A stretch of DNA of 64,000 bases from Chryseobacterium sp. Leaf405. GTDB taxonomy: Bacteria; Bacteroidota; Bacteroidia; Flavobacteriales; Weeksellaceae. Under the pieces are notes generated by a model that saw only the letters and a list, made by a program, of their open reading frames with translations, did not search any database and was not told the origin of the DNA. This document shows positions 30,322-39,857 of this stretch, one piece after another; positions within the stretch are counted from its first letter, which is position 1, and each line of letters opens with the position of its first letter. A program made the position numbers and the translations under genes. Location of the stretch: NCBI RefSeq assembly GCF_001425355.1, contig NZ_LMQN01000015.1:942702-1006701 (forward strand), given 5' to 3'.

Positions 30322-33045
30322 ATGAAAAAGAGAATTACTTTATTCCTGATGATTTTCATCTCTGTACTTTCTTTTGCACAAAAGACGGTTTCGGGTAAAA
30401 TAACGGATGAAGACGGGGTAGGTATTCCGAGTGCAAGCGTAACGGTGGAGGAACCGGGCAAAGATGCAATTCTGGCATACGGAATCACAAACGCTAAAGG
30501 GGAATACAAAGTAACCTTCACTTCTGCAGAATCTAATGTAGATCTGAAAGTGAAAGCCTTCAATCAAAGACCTCTTACCAAACAAATCACCAACAGTGAC
30601 CAGACCATGAGTTTTACCATGGAATCTGAAGCTACAGAAATTAAAGAAGTAAAGCTGAAAACCAAAATGGTAACGGCAAAAGGAGATACTATTTCGTACG
30701 ACCTGAAGGCATTCGACAGTAAAAGCGACAGAACGCTTGCCGATGTTTTGAAAAAATTACCTGGAATTGAAGTCAATACCGACGGAACGATTCTTTATCA
30801 AGGAAATGCGATCAATAAATTCTACGTTAACGGGAAAGACTTAATGGAAGGTGGTTACGGAACAATCAACAACTCGCTTCCGAAAGATGCCGTTCAGAAA
30901 GTTGAGGTGCTGGAAAATCACCAACCAGTAAAAATTCTCCAAGATAAGGTGCCTTCTGATCAGGCAGCCATCAATATCAAGCTTAAAAATTCTGTTACCA
31001 TGACAGGTAGAGGAGAAGTGGGAGTCGGTGGAAGTCCTCTTTTATGGAATGTGAAATTAACACCAATGTTTTTCGGACAGAAAAGTCAATGGGTGGTAAA
31101 TTACAAAGCAAATAATGTAGGAGAACAGGTAGAAAATGAAGGAAATATTATAGGTTTCGGAAATTCCTGGGAAGGAAGAAGAGGAAATGCTTCACAAAAT
31201 AAATGGCTTGGAGTAGAAACGGCAAGTACACCAAATACTCCGGTTAAAAGATATCTAATGAATAACGTTCATTATTTTTCTGCAAATTATCTTACCAATA
31301 TTGATAAGAAAAAGGAATGGGAGCTAAAAGCCAATGCAAATTATACAAATAATGTAGTTGAAAGAGAGGATTATAATGAAAGAACATTTGAAAATGGATC
31401 AAAAGTTATTAATACAACAAGAAATAATTTCTATACAGATAAGATAAAAGGAGAATTAATTTTTACTAAAAATGCAAAAAAAGGCTTTTTTAAAAATACA
31501 ACAAGTTTCAGCCAGTTCTGGAATGGTGACAGAGCGAATGTGCTAAGAGACGGAAGAACAGGAAATGAATCTGTTCAATCTCCAACGTCATCATTCCAAA
31601 ACTCTTTAAGTACAATCATTCCGTGGAAAGAGAAAATGGTTAATTTTAAATCTTATATTAATTACCAGGATGATAACCAGACTCTTCAAATTACACCTGC
31701 AACTTATATGCAGATTCCATTTAAAGTAAACGCAGATTCCATCGGAAGAATCAATTTTGCTCCCGGATCAATCGCAGAGCAGAGATTCAGACTTAAAACT
31801 TTAGATACGTCACATTCTGCGAACATAAGTTTTTCAACAAAAGGATGGACATTCACTCCGCAAGTTGGATTTGATTTTTCATCGGATAAATTAAATACAA
31901 ATTTTGACGGATTGGCAGTTCAAGCAAACCCACAAGATATTCAGCCAAACTTTAATAGCCCGGCTTATGAAAACGATCTAAGATTTACAGAAATCAATCC
32001 GAATGCTTCAGTAGGAGTAAATTATAAATCAGACTCTTGGAGTTTGTTTGCAAACTTTCCGGTGAATTTCAATAATATTAAAGCTGAAGATGATTTAAGA
32101 GGTGTTTCAAAATCTTTAAACAGAACAACATTTACCCCTAATTTATTTGCACAATATACGTTTGCTTCTTTCTGGAAAGCAAGCGTGAATGGTAATATTA
32201 ATAATAATTTCGGGGATATCCAGACAGCTTATGCGGGATATATGCTTTTGTCTCCAACAGGTTTTAATGTAATGGATCCTAATAATCCAATTCCTCAAAC
32301 TACTACATCAAGTGCTGGATCGAGAATAGAATATAGAAATCCATTGAATAATCTATTCTTTAATATCAATTATTCCCTAAGCGACAGTAAAAGAAACCTT
32401 CTTAGTGCTCCAATCCTTGATCCATCGACCGGGTTTACTTTAATGCAGTATAAGGATCAGGAAAATCACTCAAAAAGCAACAGATTCAGTGCTGAAGTGG
32501 GTAAATATTTTCCTAAGTTTAAAACAAATGCATCAGTTAGTTATGGAAATACAACTTCAATATCAGACGCTTTCTTATCTGATCCGTTCTTAGGTGATGT
32601 AGAATTTAAGAATAAAAATAATTCTCAGACGTACGGCTTCAAATTCAATAATACATATTTTTCTTGGATGAGCTTAGATTATAACATGAGTCTTTCAAGA
32701 ACTAAACAAGACAGCCGAACAGGAACATTAGGTATAAATAAGGGCTACAATCATAATTTAGCAGTATTCTTCTATCCAATTGAAAACCATACGATAGGAT
32801 TTAACTGGGATCAGGTAAACACAGTAAATAAAACGAATAAATATAATAACCCGTTTTACGATGTTTCTTACCAGTTTACTTGGGCAAAAAAGAAAATCGA
32901 TTTCGAATTGAAATGGATGAATATAGGTAACCGCAAAGTATTTGAGACATTTAATCTGGATGGTCAGTTGGGTTCAACAACATACACAAGAATCCAACTC
33001 CGCCCAAGCCAGGTAATGTTCACCGTAAAATTCAACTTTAAATAA
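30322..33045 (+). CDS. TonB-dependent-receptor-like outer-membrane barrel protein
   Basis: A 907-residue outer-membrane protein. The order is signal peptide (MKKRITLFLMIFISVLSFA), a carboxypeptidase-regulatory-like domain at residues 20-105 (VSGKITDEDGVGIPSASVTV), a plug-like region around 120-235 (LADVLKKLPGIEV, INKFYVNGKDLMEGGY, VQKVEVLENHQPVKIL, INIKLKNSVT), then a long beta-barrel ending in an aromatic-rich strand VMFTVKFNFK. No TonB box is obvious, which matches the outer-membrane beta-barrel (OMP_b-brl_3) branch. The substrate is unknown. The next gene, of the GLPGLI family, is a frequent neighbour of such barrels and is probably functionally linked. Confidence 0.87.
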   Translation: MKKRITLFLMIFISVLSFAQKTVSGKITDEDGVGIPSASVTVEEPGKDAILAYGITNAKGEYKVTFTSAESNVDLKVKAFNQRPLTKQITNSDQTMSFTMESEATEIKEVKLKTKMVTAKGDTISYDLKAFDSKSDRTLADVLKKLPGIEVNTDGTILYQGNAINKFYVNGKDLMEGGYGTINNSLPKDAVQKVEVLENHQPVKILQDKVPSDQAAINIKLKNSVTMTGRGEVGVGGSPLLWNVKLTPMFFGQKSQWVVNYKANNVGEQVENEGNIIGFGNSWEGRRGNASQNKWLGVETASTPNTPVKRYLMNNVHYFSANYLTNIDKKKEWELKANANYTNNVVEREDYNERTFENGSKVINTTRNNFYTDKIKGELIFTKNAKKGFFKNTTSFSQFWNGDRANVLRDGRTGNESVQSPTSSFQNSLSTIIPWKEKMVNFKSYINYQDDNQTLQITPATYMQIPFKVNADSIGRINFAPGSIAEQRFRLKTLDTSHSANISFSTKGWTFTPQVGFDFSSDKLNTNFDGLAVQANPQDIQPNFNSPAYENDLRFTEINPNASVGVNYKSDSWSLFANFPVNFNNIKAEDDLRGVSKSLNRTTFTPNLFAQYTFASFWKASVNGNINNNFGDIQTAYAGYMLLSPTGFNVMDPNNPIPQTTTSSAGSRIEYRNPLNNLFFNINYSLSDSKRNLLSAPILDPSTGFTLMQYKDQENHSKSNRFSAEVGKYFPKFKTNASVSYGNTTSISDAFLSDPFLGDVEFKNKNNSQTYGFKFNNTYFSWMSLDYNMSLSRTKQDSRTGTLGINKGYNHNLAVFFYPIENHTIGFNWDQVNTVNKTNKYNNPFYDVSYQFTWAKKKIDFELKWMNIGNRKVFETFNLDGQLGSTTYTRIQLRPSQVMFTVKFNFK

Positions 33046-33050
33046 AACAA

Positions 33051-33080
33051 AAACCAATCTCGATGAGGTTGGTTTTTTTA
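33051..33080 (+). terminator. Terminator after the barrel gene
   Basis: Stem AAACCAATCT (33051-33060) with AGGTTGGTTT (33066-33075), one G-T wobble, followed by a T tract. It separates the barrel gene from the GLPGLI gene, which may still be reached by read-through or its own promoter. Confidence 0.75.
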
Positions 33081-33168
33081 TTAAAAATACTCATGGAAAA
33101 TAAAATTCAAAAAAATATGTAACATAATCATACAACCATGAACTAATTATATAAACAATAGAAAAACA

Positions 33169-34077
33169 ATGAAAAAGCTATTTTCAATATTCTTGATTTC
33201 TCTTTTCGCTTTTGTAAGCGCTCAGGATAAAGATGCACAAGTAACCGCTAACCGATTTTTTTATGAATTGAGTTTCAAACCGAAAAAAGATTCTGCAAAA
33301 CTTGAAAAAGTAATGTCAGTTCTCGATATTGTAAAAGATAGATCCGTTTACAGAGATTACACAATGATCGCCCAGGATTCTATTATTAAGATTCAGATCG
33401 AAGCGATGCAAAAATCCGGAGTTTTTAAAGATATGTCTAAGTCTATGAAAATGCCAAAATTCTCTGAAAAGATTGTAAAGTATTATCCGGATATGAAGAT
33501 TCAGTATATAGAAAGAATTGCAAGCGGATTCTCGCCAATGGCGATTGCATACAATGAGACACCTAAATTTGATTGGAAGATTTTAAACGATAAAGCAAAA
33601 ATAGGAGAATACAATACTCAAAAAGCAACAACAGAATTCGGAGGCAGAAAATGGACGGCTTGGTTCACGGCAGATCTTCCTTTTCAGGACGGGCCGTATA
33701 AGTTTTCAGGGCTTCCGGGCTTAATTGTAAAGATTGAGGACGAAGGTAAAAACTATTCTTGGGTTCTGCAGGGGAACAAAAAAATTCCAAATTGGGAAGA
33801 ATTATCTTACGGAGAAAAGATTTCAAATATGAGCCTGAAGGTAACAGAAATGCCAAGAGAGAAGTTTGAAAAAACATTCAGCGATTTTAAAAAAGACCCT
33901 TTCGCTACAGCAAGACCAATGATGACACAGGAAATGATGTCTAAAACAATTCCTGGAATGGACGGAACCATAGGCGATATGATGAAGAAACAGGAAAAAA
34001 TGTACAAAGATTTCTTCAATGCCAATGACAATCCTATCGAGCTTATACAGCCTGTTTCGGATAAGAAGAAAAAATAA
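33169..34077 (+). CDS. GLPGLI family secreted protein
   Basis: A 302-residue protein with signal MKKLFSIFLISLFAFVSA and the diagnostic motif SGLPGLIVKI after DGPYKF, preceded by the WTAWFTADLPF segment typical of the family (TIGR01200). The function of GLPGLI proteins is unknown; genes are commonly found beside TonB-dependent-type barrels, as here. The mature chain is mostly beta with a Met/Lys-rich helical C-terminus (residues about 245-302). Confidence 0.92.
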   Translation: MKKLFSIFLISLFAFVSAQDKDAQVTANRFFYELSFKPKKDSAKLEKVMSVLDIVKDRSVYRDYTMIAQDSIIKIQIEAMQKSGVFKDMSKSMKMPKFSEKIVKYYPDMKIQYIERIASGFSPMAIAYNETPKFDWKILNDKAKIGEYNTQKATTEFGGRKWTAWFTADLPFQDGPYKFSGLPGLIVKIEDEGKNYSWVLQGNKKIPNWEELSYGEKISNMSLKVTEMPREKFEKTFSDFKKDPFATARPMMTQEMMSKTIPGMDGTIGDMMKKQEKMYKDFFNANDNPIELIQPVSDKKKK

Positions 34078-34182
34078 TATTCATATCAACTAAATTTATA
34101 TTAAAGTCGACCCAAATACAGCAATGTATCTGGGTTGATTTGTTTTATGAAAAACTCTTATTTAGATTAAATTTAAATAGCG

Positions 34183-34190
34183 TATATTTG
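34183..34190 (+). promoter_or_regulatory. Putative -7 box of the feo operon
   Basis: TATATTTG matches TAnnTTTG. It lies 12 bp upstream of the TTG start proposed for feoA at 34203, which would make upstream in-frame codons untranscribed. Confidence 0.5.
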
Positions 34191-34202
34191 CAGGTACAAA
34201 AA

Positions 34203-34463
34203 TTGGCTTTGAAAGTGAAGGATTTACATAAGTTGAGCGGATTTCCCAAAAATAAAATGGGAAAAATTTTGGGATATGATAATGATAGTCTTAAAATGCC
34301 TAACAAGATCATAGAAATGGGGCTTCTTCCGGAAACTTCTTTCAGGATTTTGTATCAGGCGCCTTTCAACGGACCGATGTATGTGGAGTTTGGGGACGAA
34401 AAAAGCCGTATCGCCCTTCGTGAGGAAGAAGGAGATTTTATTATTGTTGAAGAATGGAATTAA
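34203..34463 (+). CDS. feoA: FeoA-domain ferrous iron transport protein
   Basis: A FeoA (SH3-like) domain protein. The frame is open from 34140, but the promoter-like TATATTTG at 34183-34190 and the usual FeoA length favour a TTG start at 34203, giving 86 residues (LALKVKDLHKLSGFPKNKMG ...). Characteristic features are a basic N-terminal strand, MGLLPETSFRIL and a hydrophobic C-terminal strand. FeoA is thought to regulate or assemble with the FeoB iron channel. Its stop overlaps the feoB start. Confidence 0.85.
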   Translation: MALKVKDLHKLSGFPKNKMGKILGYDNDSLKMPNKIIEMGLLPETSFRILYQAPFNGPMYVEFGDEKSRIALREEEGDFIIVEEWN

Positions 34464-36496
34464 TGCAGGAAACTCAAAAAAAACAGGTGCTTTTAGTCGG
34501 AAATCCCAATGTAGGAAAGTCAACGGTTTTTAATGCACTTTGCAATAAAAAACAGAAAACCGGAAACTATGCAGGGGTTACGGTGGCGAGTCATTCAGGG
34601 TTTTATAACTATGAAAATGAGGAAGTTGAGGTCGTCGATTTGCCGGGTTCGTACAGTTTGTATCCAAGCTCAGAAGACGAAGCTATTTTTTCTAAATTTT
34701 TGATTGATAATCAGAAAGATTATGCCGGGGTTGTTTATATTCTGGAAGCATTAAGTTTAAAAAGAGGTCTTCTATTATTTCAGCAGATTCAGGATCTTAA
34801 AGTTCCGATGATTTTGGTAGTCAATCAAATTGACCAGGCAGAAAGAAGGGGAATTGCTATTGATATTCAAAAATTTTCAGAAGCATTAGGAATTACCATT
34901 ATTCAGACAAATGCTAAAGAGCAAATTGGTATTAATGAAATTAAGGAAGCTATTTTAAATAATAATTTTGTTACATCTGAAAAGCAATCTTTCGAAACTC
35001 CTAGCGAACATAAAGATTTTATTCAGAAATTAAAATCTCATAAAGAATTTGAAACCGAATATAAAGCATGGCTAAGCTTGTCTTTGGGAACAGATTTATC
35101 AAAAATTGACTCTATTATTGAGCAGATGAACGAGCCGGATTCTAAAAGTTTGGTTCCAAAAAGGCTGCAAGTTCAGGAAACCGTGAGAAGATATCAGAAA
35201 GCTGATAAAATATTGGCGAATGTTATTACTAAAAAACCTCAGTTCAAAGAATTATTGACAGAGAAATTAGACAAAATTTTAGTTCATAAATTCTGGGGAT
35301 ATGTTGTTTTCTTAGCCATTTTATTAATTATTTTCCAAAGCGTTTTCTTTTTGGCAGAATATCCAATGAACTGGATTGATGATTTATTTGCCTGGTTAGG
35401 AGCTTTTTCATCAGAACATTTGCCGGAAGGACCACTAAACTCGTTAGTTTCCAACGGAATTATTCCGGGAATCGGAGGAATTGTGATTTTTGCACCACAG
35501 ATTGGGATTTTATTATATTTCTTGTATTTATTGGAAGATTCAGGATATATGGCGAGGGTGGTTTTCTTAATGGACAGGCTTCTTCGACCTTTTGGATTAA
35601 ACGGAAAAAGTATTGTACCATTAGTTTCAGGAACGGCGTGTGCAATTCCGGCGGTCATTTCAACAAGAAATATCGAAAACTTAAAGGAAAGGTTATTAAC
35701 GATTTTGGTAACACCTTTCATGACGTGTTCTGCAAGGCTTCCCGTTTACAGCATTATTATCGGTTTAATTATTTCGGATAAAACGATTTTAGGAATAAAA
35801 TACAAGGCTTTGGTCTTGATGGGAATGTATTTACTGGGTTTTTTTGTAGCATTATTTTCTGCAGCAGTTCTTAATAAATTCATTAAAAATAAAGGTAAAA
35901 CTTATCTGGTGATGGATTTGCCGACATATAAAAAACCACTTTTTGCCTATGATTTTAAAATGGTTTTGGGCAAAGTCTGGGATTTCATTTCAGGAGCGGG
36001 TAAAATTATTTTCATTGTAAGTATTATCATTTGGGTGTTGAGCTATTTCGGACCAAAACAGCAACCCAACGAGTTCGTAGCGACAGATGTTCATTTGGAT
36101 CATTCTTATCTGGCTAAAATGGGGAAAGGAATCGAGCCGGTAATTGCACCTCTCGGATACGACTGGAAAATGGGTGTTGGGATCTTAACAAGCTTCGTAG
36201 CAAGAGAAGTTTTCGTAGGAACGATGTCTACATTATACAGTTTAGAAGATGACGCGCCCGAAGTGAAAGTAATCGATAAAATGAGAAGAGATGTAAAACC
36301 GAACGGCGAAAAAGTCTTCAGTTTTGCGACGGGTGTTTCCGTACTTTTATTTTACGCATTTGCAATGCAGTGTATTTCTACACTTGCAGTAGTCTACAGA
36401 GAAACCAAAAGCTGGAAATGGACCGGCTTTCAGGTGGCAATGATGACCGGTTTGGCATATTTTGTGTCGATGATAGCTTATCAGATATTAAAATAA
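34463..36496 (+). CDS. feoB: Ferrous iron transport protein B
   Basis: A ~677-residue FeoB. The cytoplasmic G domain has GNPNVGKST, DLPGSYSL and NQID; the C-terminal half is the polytopic channel with Gate motifs (GTACAIPAVISTRNI, TPFMTCSARLPVY, ASF-type VGILTSFVAREVFVGTMS). It imports Fe(II) across the inner membrane. An ATG at 34454 would add three residues (MEL), but the ATG at 34463 overlaps the feoA stop as TAATG and is preferred. The next gene is the usual Cys-rich FeoB partner, whose ATG shares the final A of the feoB stop. Confidence 0.96.
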   Translation: MQETQKKQVLLVGNPNVGKSTVFNALCNKKQKTGNYAGVTVASHSGFYNYENEEVEVVDLPGSYSLYPSSEDEAIFSKFLIDNQKDYAGVVYILEALSLKRGLLLFQQIQDLKVPMILVVNQIDQAERRGIAIDIQKFSEALGITIIQTNAKEQIGINEIKEAILNNNFVTSEKQSFETPSEHKDFIQKLKSHKEFETEYKAWLSLSLGTDLSKIDSIIEQMNEPDSKSLVPKRLQVQETVRRYQKADKILANVITKKPQFKELLTEKLDKILVHKFWGYVVFLAILLIIFQSVFFLAEYPMNWIDDLFAWLGAFSSEHLPEGPLNSLVSNGIIPGIGGIVIFAPQIGILLYFLYLLEDSGYMARVVFLMDRLLRPFGLNGKSIVPLVSGTACAIPAVISTRNIENLKERLLTILVTPFMTCSARLPVYSIIIGLIISDKTILGIKYKALVLMGMYLLGFFVALFSAAVLNKFIKNKGKTYLVMDLPTYKKPLFAYDFKMVLGKVWDFISGAGKIIFIVSIIIWVLSYFGPKQQPNEFVATDVHLDHSYLAKMGKGIEPVIAPLGYDWKMGVGILTSFVAREVFVGTMSTLYSLEDDAPEVKVIDKMRRDVKPNGEKVFSFATGVSVLLFYAFAMQCISTLAVVYRETKSWKWTGFQVAMMTGLAYFVSMIAYQILK

Positions 36497-36648
36497 TGGA
36501 TACTTCATTAATTCTACAATACATAATTGTCTTTCTTGTTGTTGCATTTGCCTGCTACTCTTTATTCAAGATACTCAGGAAGAATTTTGCACCTAAGAAG
36601 TTCAGTTCCAAACGAACAAACTGTGACAAAGATTGTGGATGTTCATAG
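36496..36648 (+). CDS. FeoB-associated Cys-rich membrane protein
   Basis: A 50-residue protein with one N-terminal transmembrane helix (LILQYIIVFLVVAFACYSLF) and a short cytoplasmic basic tail ending in NCDKDCGCS, the cysteine cluster of the FeoB-associated family. It probably helps iron transfer or FeoB regulation, in the role played by FeoC in gammaproteobacteria; this is inference. It overlaps the feoB stop codon by one base. Confidence 0.85.
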   Translation: MDTSLILQYIIVFLVVAFACYSLFKILRKNFAPKKFSSKRTNCDKDCGCS

Positions 36649-36700
36649 AAAAATAACATTCCTGTGGAAAACTAAACATTTTTAGAAGTCTTTTTTTACT

Positions 36701-36708
36701 TATTTTTG
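36701..36708 (+). promoter_or_regulatory. Putative -7 box upstream of glmM
   Basis: TATTTTTG matches TAnnTTTG. The implied leader to glmM is about 150 nt and contains a ten-codon ORF (ATG at 36732) and an inverted repeat CATTTTGTT/AACAAAATG at about 36820-36842. Confidence 0.4.
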
Positions 36709-36868
36709 TGGAATATTAAAACACAGATAATATGAAAAAAGAATTGATAGAATTGCTTTTCTGAAATTCGAAAATGTCTCGTATTTTTTCTGGTAGAGAA
36801 AATGATCTGTGAGAAGCATTTTGTTAAAATCAACAAAATGGTATTATTAAAATTTAAATAAAAACTTA

Positions 36869-38251
36869 ATGTCATTAATAAAAAGTATTTCAGGAATACG
36901 TGGAACCATCGGTGGAAAAGTGAATGATAATTTAACTCCGCTTGATATTGTAAAATTTGCTTCGGCATTCGGAACCTGGCTTCAAAATAATAAAAACAAA
37001 AAAGATTTAACCTTAATTATTGGTCGTGATGCAAGAATTTCAGGCTCAATGGTTAATTCTTTGGTAACAGCAACTCTGCAGGGATTAGGAATTAATGTGG
37101 TGGATTTGGGACTTTCTACAACACCAACGGTTGAAATAATGGTTCCGGAATTGAAAGCAGACGGTGGAATTATCCTTACCGCTTCGCATAACCCAAAACA
37201 ATGGAACGCTCTGAAATTATTAAATGAAAAAGGAGAGTTCATTACCGGAGAAAATGGAGCAGAAGTATTGGCTTTGGCAGAAAGCGAAGACTTTAACTAT
37301 GCAGAAGTGGATGATTTAGGGAAATACGAAACCAGAGATGATGCTTTTGATATTCATATTCAGCAGATTCTTCATTTGCCGATGGTTGATGTTGAAGCAA
37401 TTAAGTCCAAAAACTTTAAAGTGGTTTTGGATGCTGTAAATTCTACAGGAGGTATTGCAATTCCCATGCTATTAGACAAGCTTGGTTGTGAAACAGTAAA
37501 GTTATATTGCGAGCCAAACGGGCAATTCCCGCACAATCCTGAACCGTTAAAAGAACATTTGGGTGACATCTGTGAGTTGGTAAAGAAAGAAAATGCAGAT
37601 TTGGGTGTTGTGGTAGATCCGGATGTTGACAGATTGGCTTTGGTCGACGAAAAAGGTGAAATGTTTGGAGAAGAATACACTTTGGTTGCCGTTGCAGATT
37701 ATTTGTTGAAACATAAAAATGGTGTGGCAATTTCCAATCTTTCTTCAAGCCGCGCGTTGAGAGATGTTGCTAAAACGCACAGTTCAGAATATTTTGCAAG
37801 TGCTGTGGGAGAAGTAAATGTGGTTACTTTAATGAAAGAGAAAAATGCAGTAATCGGCGGTGAAGGAAACGGAGGAATTATTTACCCGGAATTACATTAC
37901 GGAAGAGATTCTTTGGTAGGTGTAGCTTTATTTTTAACTCATTTGGCAAAGGAAAATAAAACTGTTTCTGAGTTGAGAGCAGGATATCCAAGCTATTTTA
38001 TGGGTAAAAAGAAAATTGAACTGACTCCGGAAATAAATGTTGATGAACTTTTAACCAAAATGGAAAAAGAGTATCAAAATGAAGAGGTTTCTACGGTAGA
38101 CGGAGTAAAAATAGATTTTGAAAATAATTGGGTTCATCTTAGAAAGTCTAATACAGAACCGATTATCAGAATCTATACAGAGGCTAAATCTCAGGAGGAA
38201 GCCGACAGATTAGGAGATGAAATGATAGCTAAAATCAATAGTTTGATTTAG
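36869..38251 (+). CDS. glmM: Phosphoglucosamine mutase (GlmM-type alpha-D-phosphohexomutase)
   Basis: A 460-residue four-domain phosphohexomutase. The phosphoserine loop TASHNP (S106), the metal loop DPDVDR, the sugar-binding GGEGNGG and the C-terminal phosphate-binding RKSNTEPIIRIY are all present. The start MSLIKSISGIRGTIGG is typical of Bacteroidota GlmM. It makes glucosamine-1-phosphate for UDP-GlcNAc, peptidoglycan and LPS; phosphomannomutase activity is an alternative. No operon partner is adjacent. Confidence 0.88.
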   Translation: MSLIKSISGIRGTIGGKVNDNLTPLDIVKFASAFGTWLQNNKNKKDLTLIIGRDARISGSMVNSLVTATLQGLGINVVDLGLSTTPTVEIMVPELKADGGIILTASHNPKQWNALKLLNEKGEFITGENGAEVLALAESEDFNYAEVDDLGKYETRDDAFDIHIQQILHLPMVDVEAIKSKNFKVVLDAVNSTGGIAIPMLLDKLGCETVKLYCEPNGQFPHNPEPLKEHLGDICELVKKENADLGVVVDPDVDRLALVDEKGEMFGEEYTLVAVADYLLKHKNGVAISNLSSSRALRDVAKTHSSEYFASAVGEVNVVTLMKEKNAVIGGEGNGGIIYPELHYGRDSLVGVALFLTHLAKENKTVSELRAGYPSYFMGKKKIELTPEINVDELLTKMEKEYQNEEVSTVDGVKIDFENNWVHLRKSNTEPIIRIYTEAKSQEEADRLGDEMIAKINSLI

Positions 38252-38375
38252 AAAAATTAACATCTGTTTCATCATTTTAATCGTATTTATTATTAAATTT
38301 ATAGTACTAAGATTTTCAGAAGCGAGTATTTGTACATCTCATATCTCTGGTCTTAAATCTTAAAACTGTTTTATA

Positions 38376-39764
38376 TTGGAAGAATATTTTGGAAATGAAC
38401 TTGTAAAGAAGTTCGAGGAAATGATGGAAAACAATGATGAATTCTACTTTGATACAGAAGAGTTAGAAGACATTATTGTTTATTATCTGGAGCTGGGTGA
38501 CTTTAATTATGCCGATACGGCAGTGAGTTATGGTTTGAAGCTTCATCCCAATTCTTTAGATATCAAGATAAAAAAACTTGAAATTCTTCTGGAATGGGAA
38601 GATTATAATACAGCAAAAGGTCTTATCAACGAGTTGAAGGGTTCTTCTATGGAAAACACAGACTTTTTGGTTTGCTATGCCAAGTATTATTCGAATTTGG
38701 GAAATCCTAAAAAAGCCATTGAAATTTGTCAGAAAGCTTTAGAATTGAAAGAAGAAGAAAACTTCCTTCACAACTTTATTGCGGATGAATACGTGAATTT
38801 AGGAGATCCTTTTAACGCTCTTAAACATTACAGACAAGCACTGAAAGAAGATCCAACAGATGAATATTCGTTGGAAAATGCGATGGTTTGTTTTTCTGAT
38901 CTGAATAAGAACGAAGAGGCAATTGCTTTTCTTAACGAATATCTGGATGAGTTTGCTTATTCGGAAGTTGCCTGGTTTGAATACGGACAATATTATTTCA
39001 ACAGAAAGAATTTTGAAGAGGCGATTAAAGGCTATGACTATTTATTGGCGATCAATTCCAGCTCTGTTGGAGTATATGCTAATAAAGCGGCTTGTTATGA
39101 AGCTTTAGGTCAATATAAAAAAGCCATTGAAGTCTATGAAGAAATGCTTGAATTGGAATATACAAAAGCGTTTACTTTTTATAAAATAGGACTTTGTTAC
39201 AAAGCTTCTAAACAGCCAACAGTAGCTTTAAACTTCTTCCAGAAATCATTAAGAGAAGATCCTCAGTTTTATCTGGCAATGATGGAGCAATCTTATGTAT
39301 ATGAAGAAATGGGCGGTATGCCTGAAGCTTTGCATTTTGCGAGAGAAGCAACAAGTCTTAATGATAACAATTTAGATTATCAGAAAAGATTGGCATTTTT
39401 GTTCATTGATTCGGGTAAGTTTGAAGAAAGTCTTTCTTGTCTTAAAAAATTAGTAGATGCTGAGCCGTCAAGATTTTATAATTGGTACGCTTATTCTGAA
39501 GTTTTGATGCTTTTGGGAGAATATGAGGAAGCGGTGGCGCTTTTAAATAATGCTGTAAAAGTACATAACAGAGCAGAATTGTATTACCAGTTAAGCAATT
39601 GTTATTTAAATCTGAGAGAGCAGGAAAAAGGGAAAGAATCTCTTTTCCACGCTTTGGAATTAGATCCTTCTTTAGTTTCGGATATGCAGAAAAAATATCC
39701 GTTTATCAAAGATGAGGTGAAAAAGGCAAAAGCAAAGGTGAAAAAGAAGAATTCTGAAGGCTAA
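38376..39764 (+). CDS. Tetratricopeptide-repeat protein
   Basis: A 462-residue cytoplasmic protein made almost entirely of TPR units, for example NPKKAIEICQKALELKEE, GDPFNALKHYRQALKEDP, GQYKKAIEVYEEMLELEY and KQPTVALNFFQKSLREDP. It starts at a TTG (38376); the first ATG in frame is 15 codons further in and would remove conserved-looking sequence. There is no signal peptide. The C-terminus is Lys-rich. TPR arrays are scaffolds for protein binding; the partner is unknown. Confidence 0.88.
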   Translation: MEEYFGNELVKKFEEMMENNDEFYFDTEELEDIIVYYLELGDFNYADTAVSYGLKLHPNSLDIKIKKLEILLEWEDYNTAKGLINELKGSSMENTDFLVCYAKYYSNLGNPKKAIEICQKALELKEEENFLHNFIADEYVNLGDPFNALKHYRQALKEDPTDEYSLENAMVCFSDLNKNEEAIAFLNEYLDEFAYSEVAWFEYGQYYFNRKNFEEAIKGYDYLLAINSSSVGVYANKAACYEALGQYKKAIEVYEEMLELEYTKAFTFYKIGLCYKASKQPTVALNFFQKSLREDPQFYLAMMEQSYVYEEMGGMPEALHFAREATSLNDNNLDYQKRLAFLFIDSGKFEESLSCLKKLVDAEPSRFYNWYAYSEVLMLLGEYEEAVALLNNAVKVHNRAELYYQLSNCYLNLREQEKGKESLFHALELDPSLVSDMQKKYPFIKDEVKKAKAKVKKKNSEG

Positions 39765-39825
39765 AACTGGATGATCGAAGTTTTAATTAACCGATTTTAA
39801 AAGAATAAAAATTTAAATCAAATAA

Positions 39826-39857
39826 AAATCCTGCAGAGATGCAGGATTTATTTTTTT
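39826..39857. terminator. Bidirectional terminator
   Basis: Perfect 10-bp stem AAATCCTGCA (39826-39835) with TGCAGGATTT (39840-39849), GAGA tetraloop, and a T tract. It serves the TPR gene (plus) and the EamA gene (minus). Confidence 0.9.

Noticed and set aside
35284..35721. 145-residue minus-strand ORF inside feoB
   Set aside because: Antisense to the conserved FeoB channel region; no recognisable protein features.
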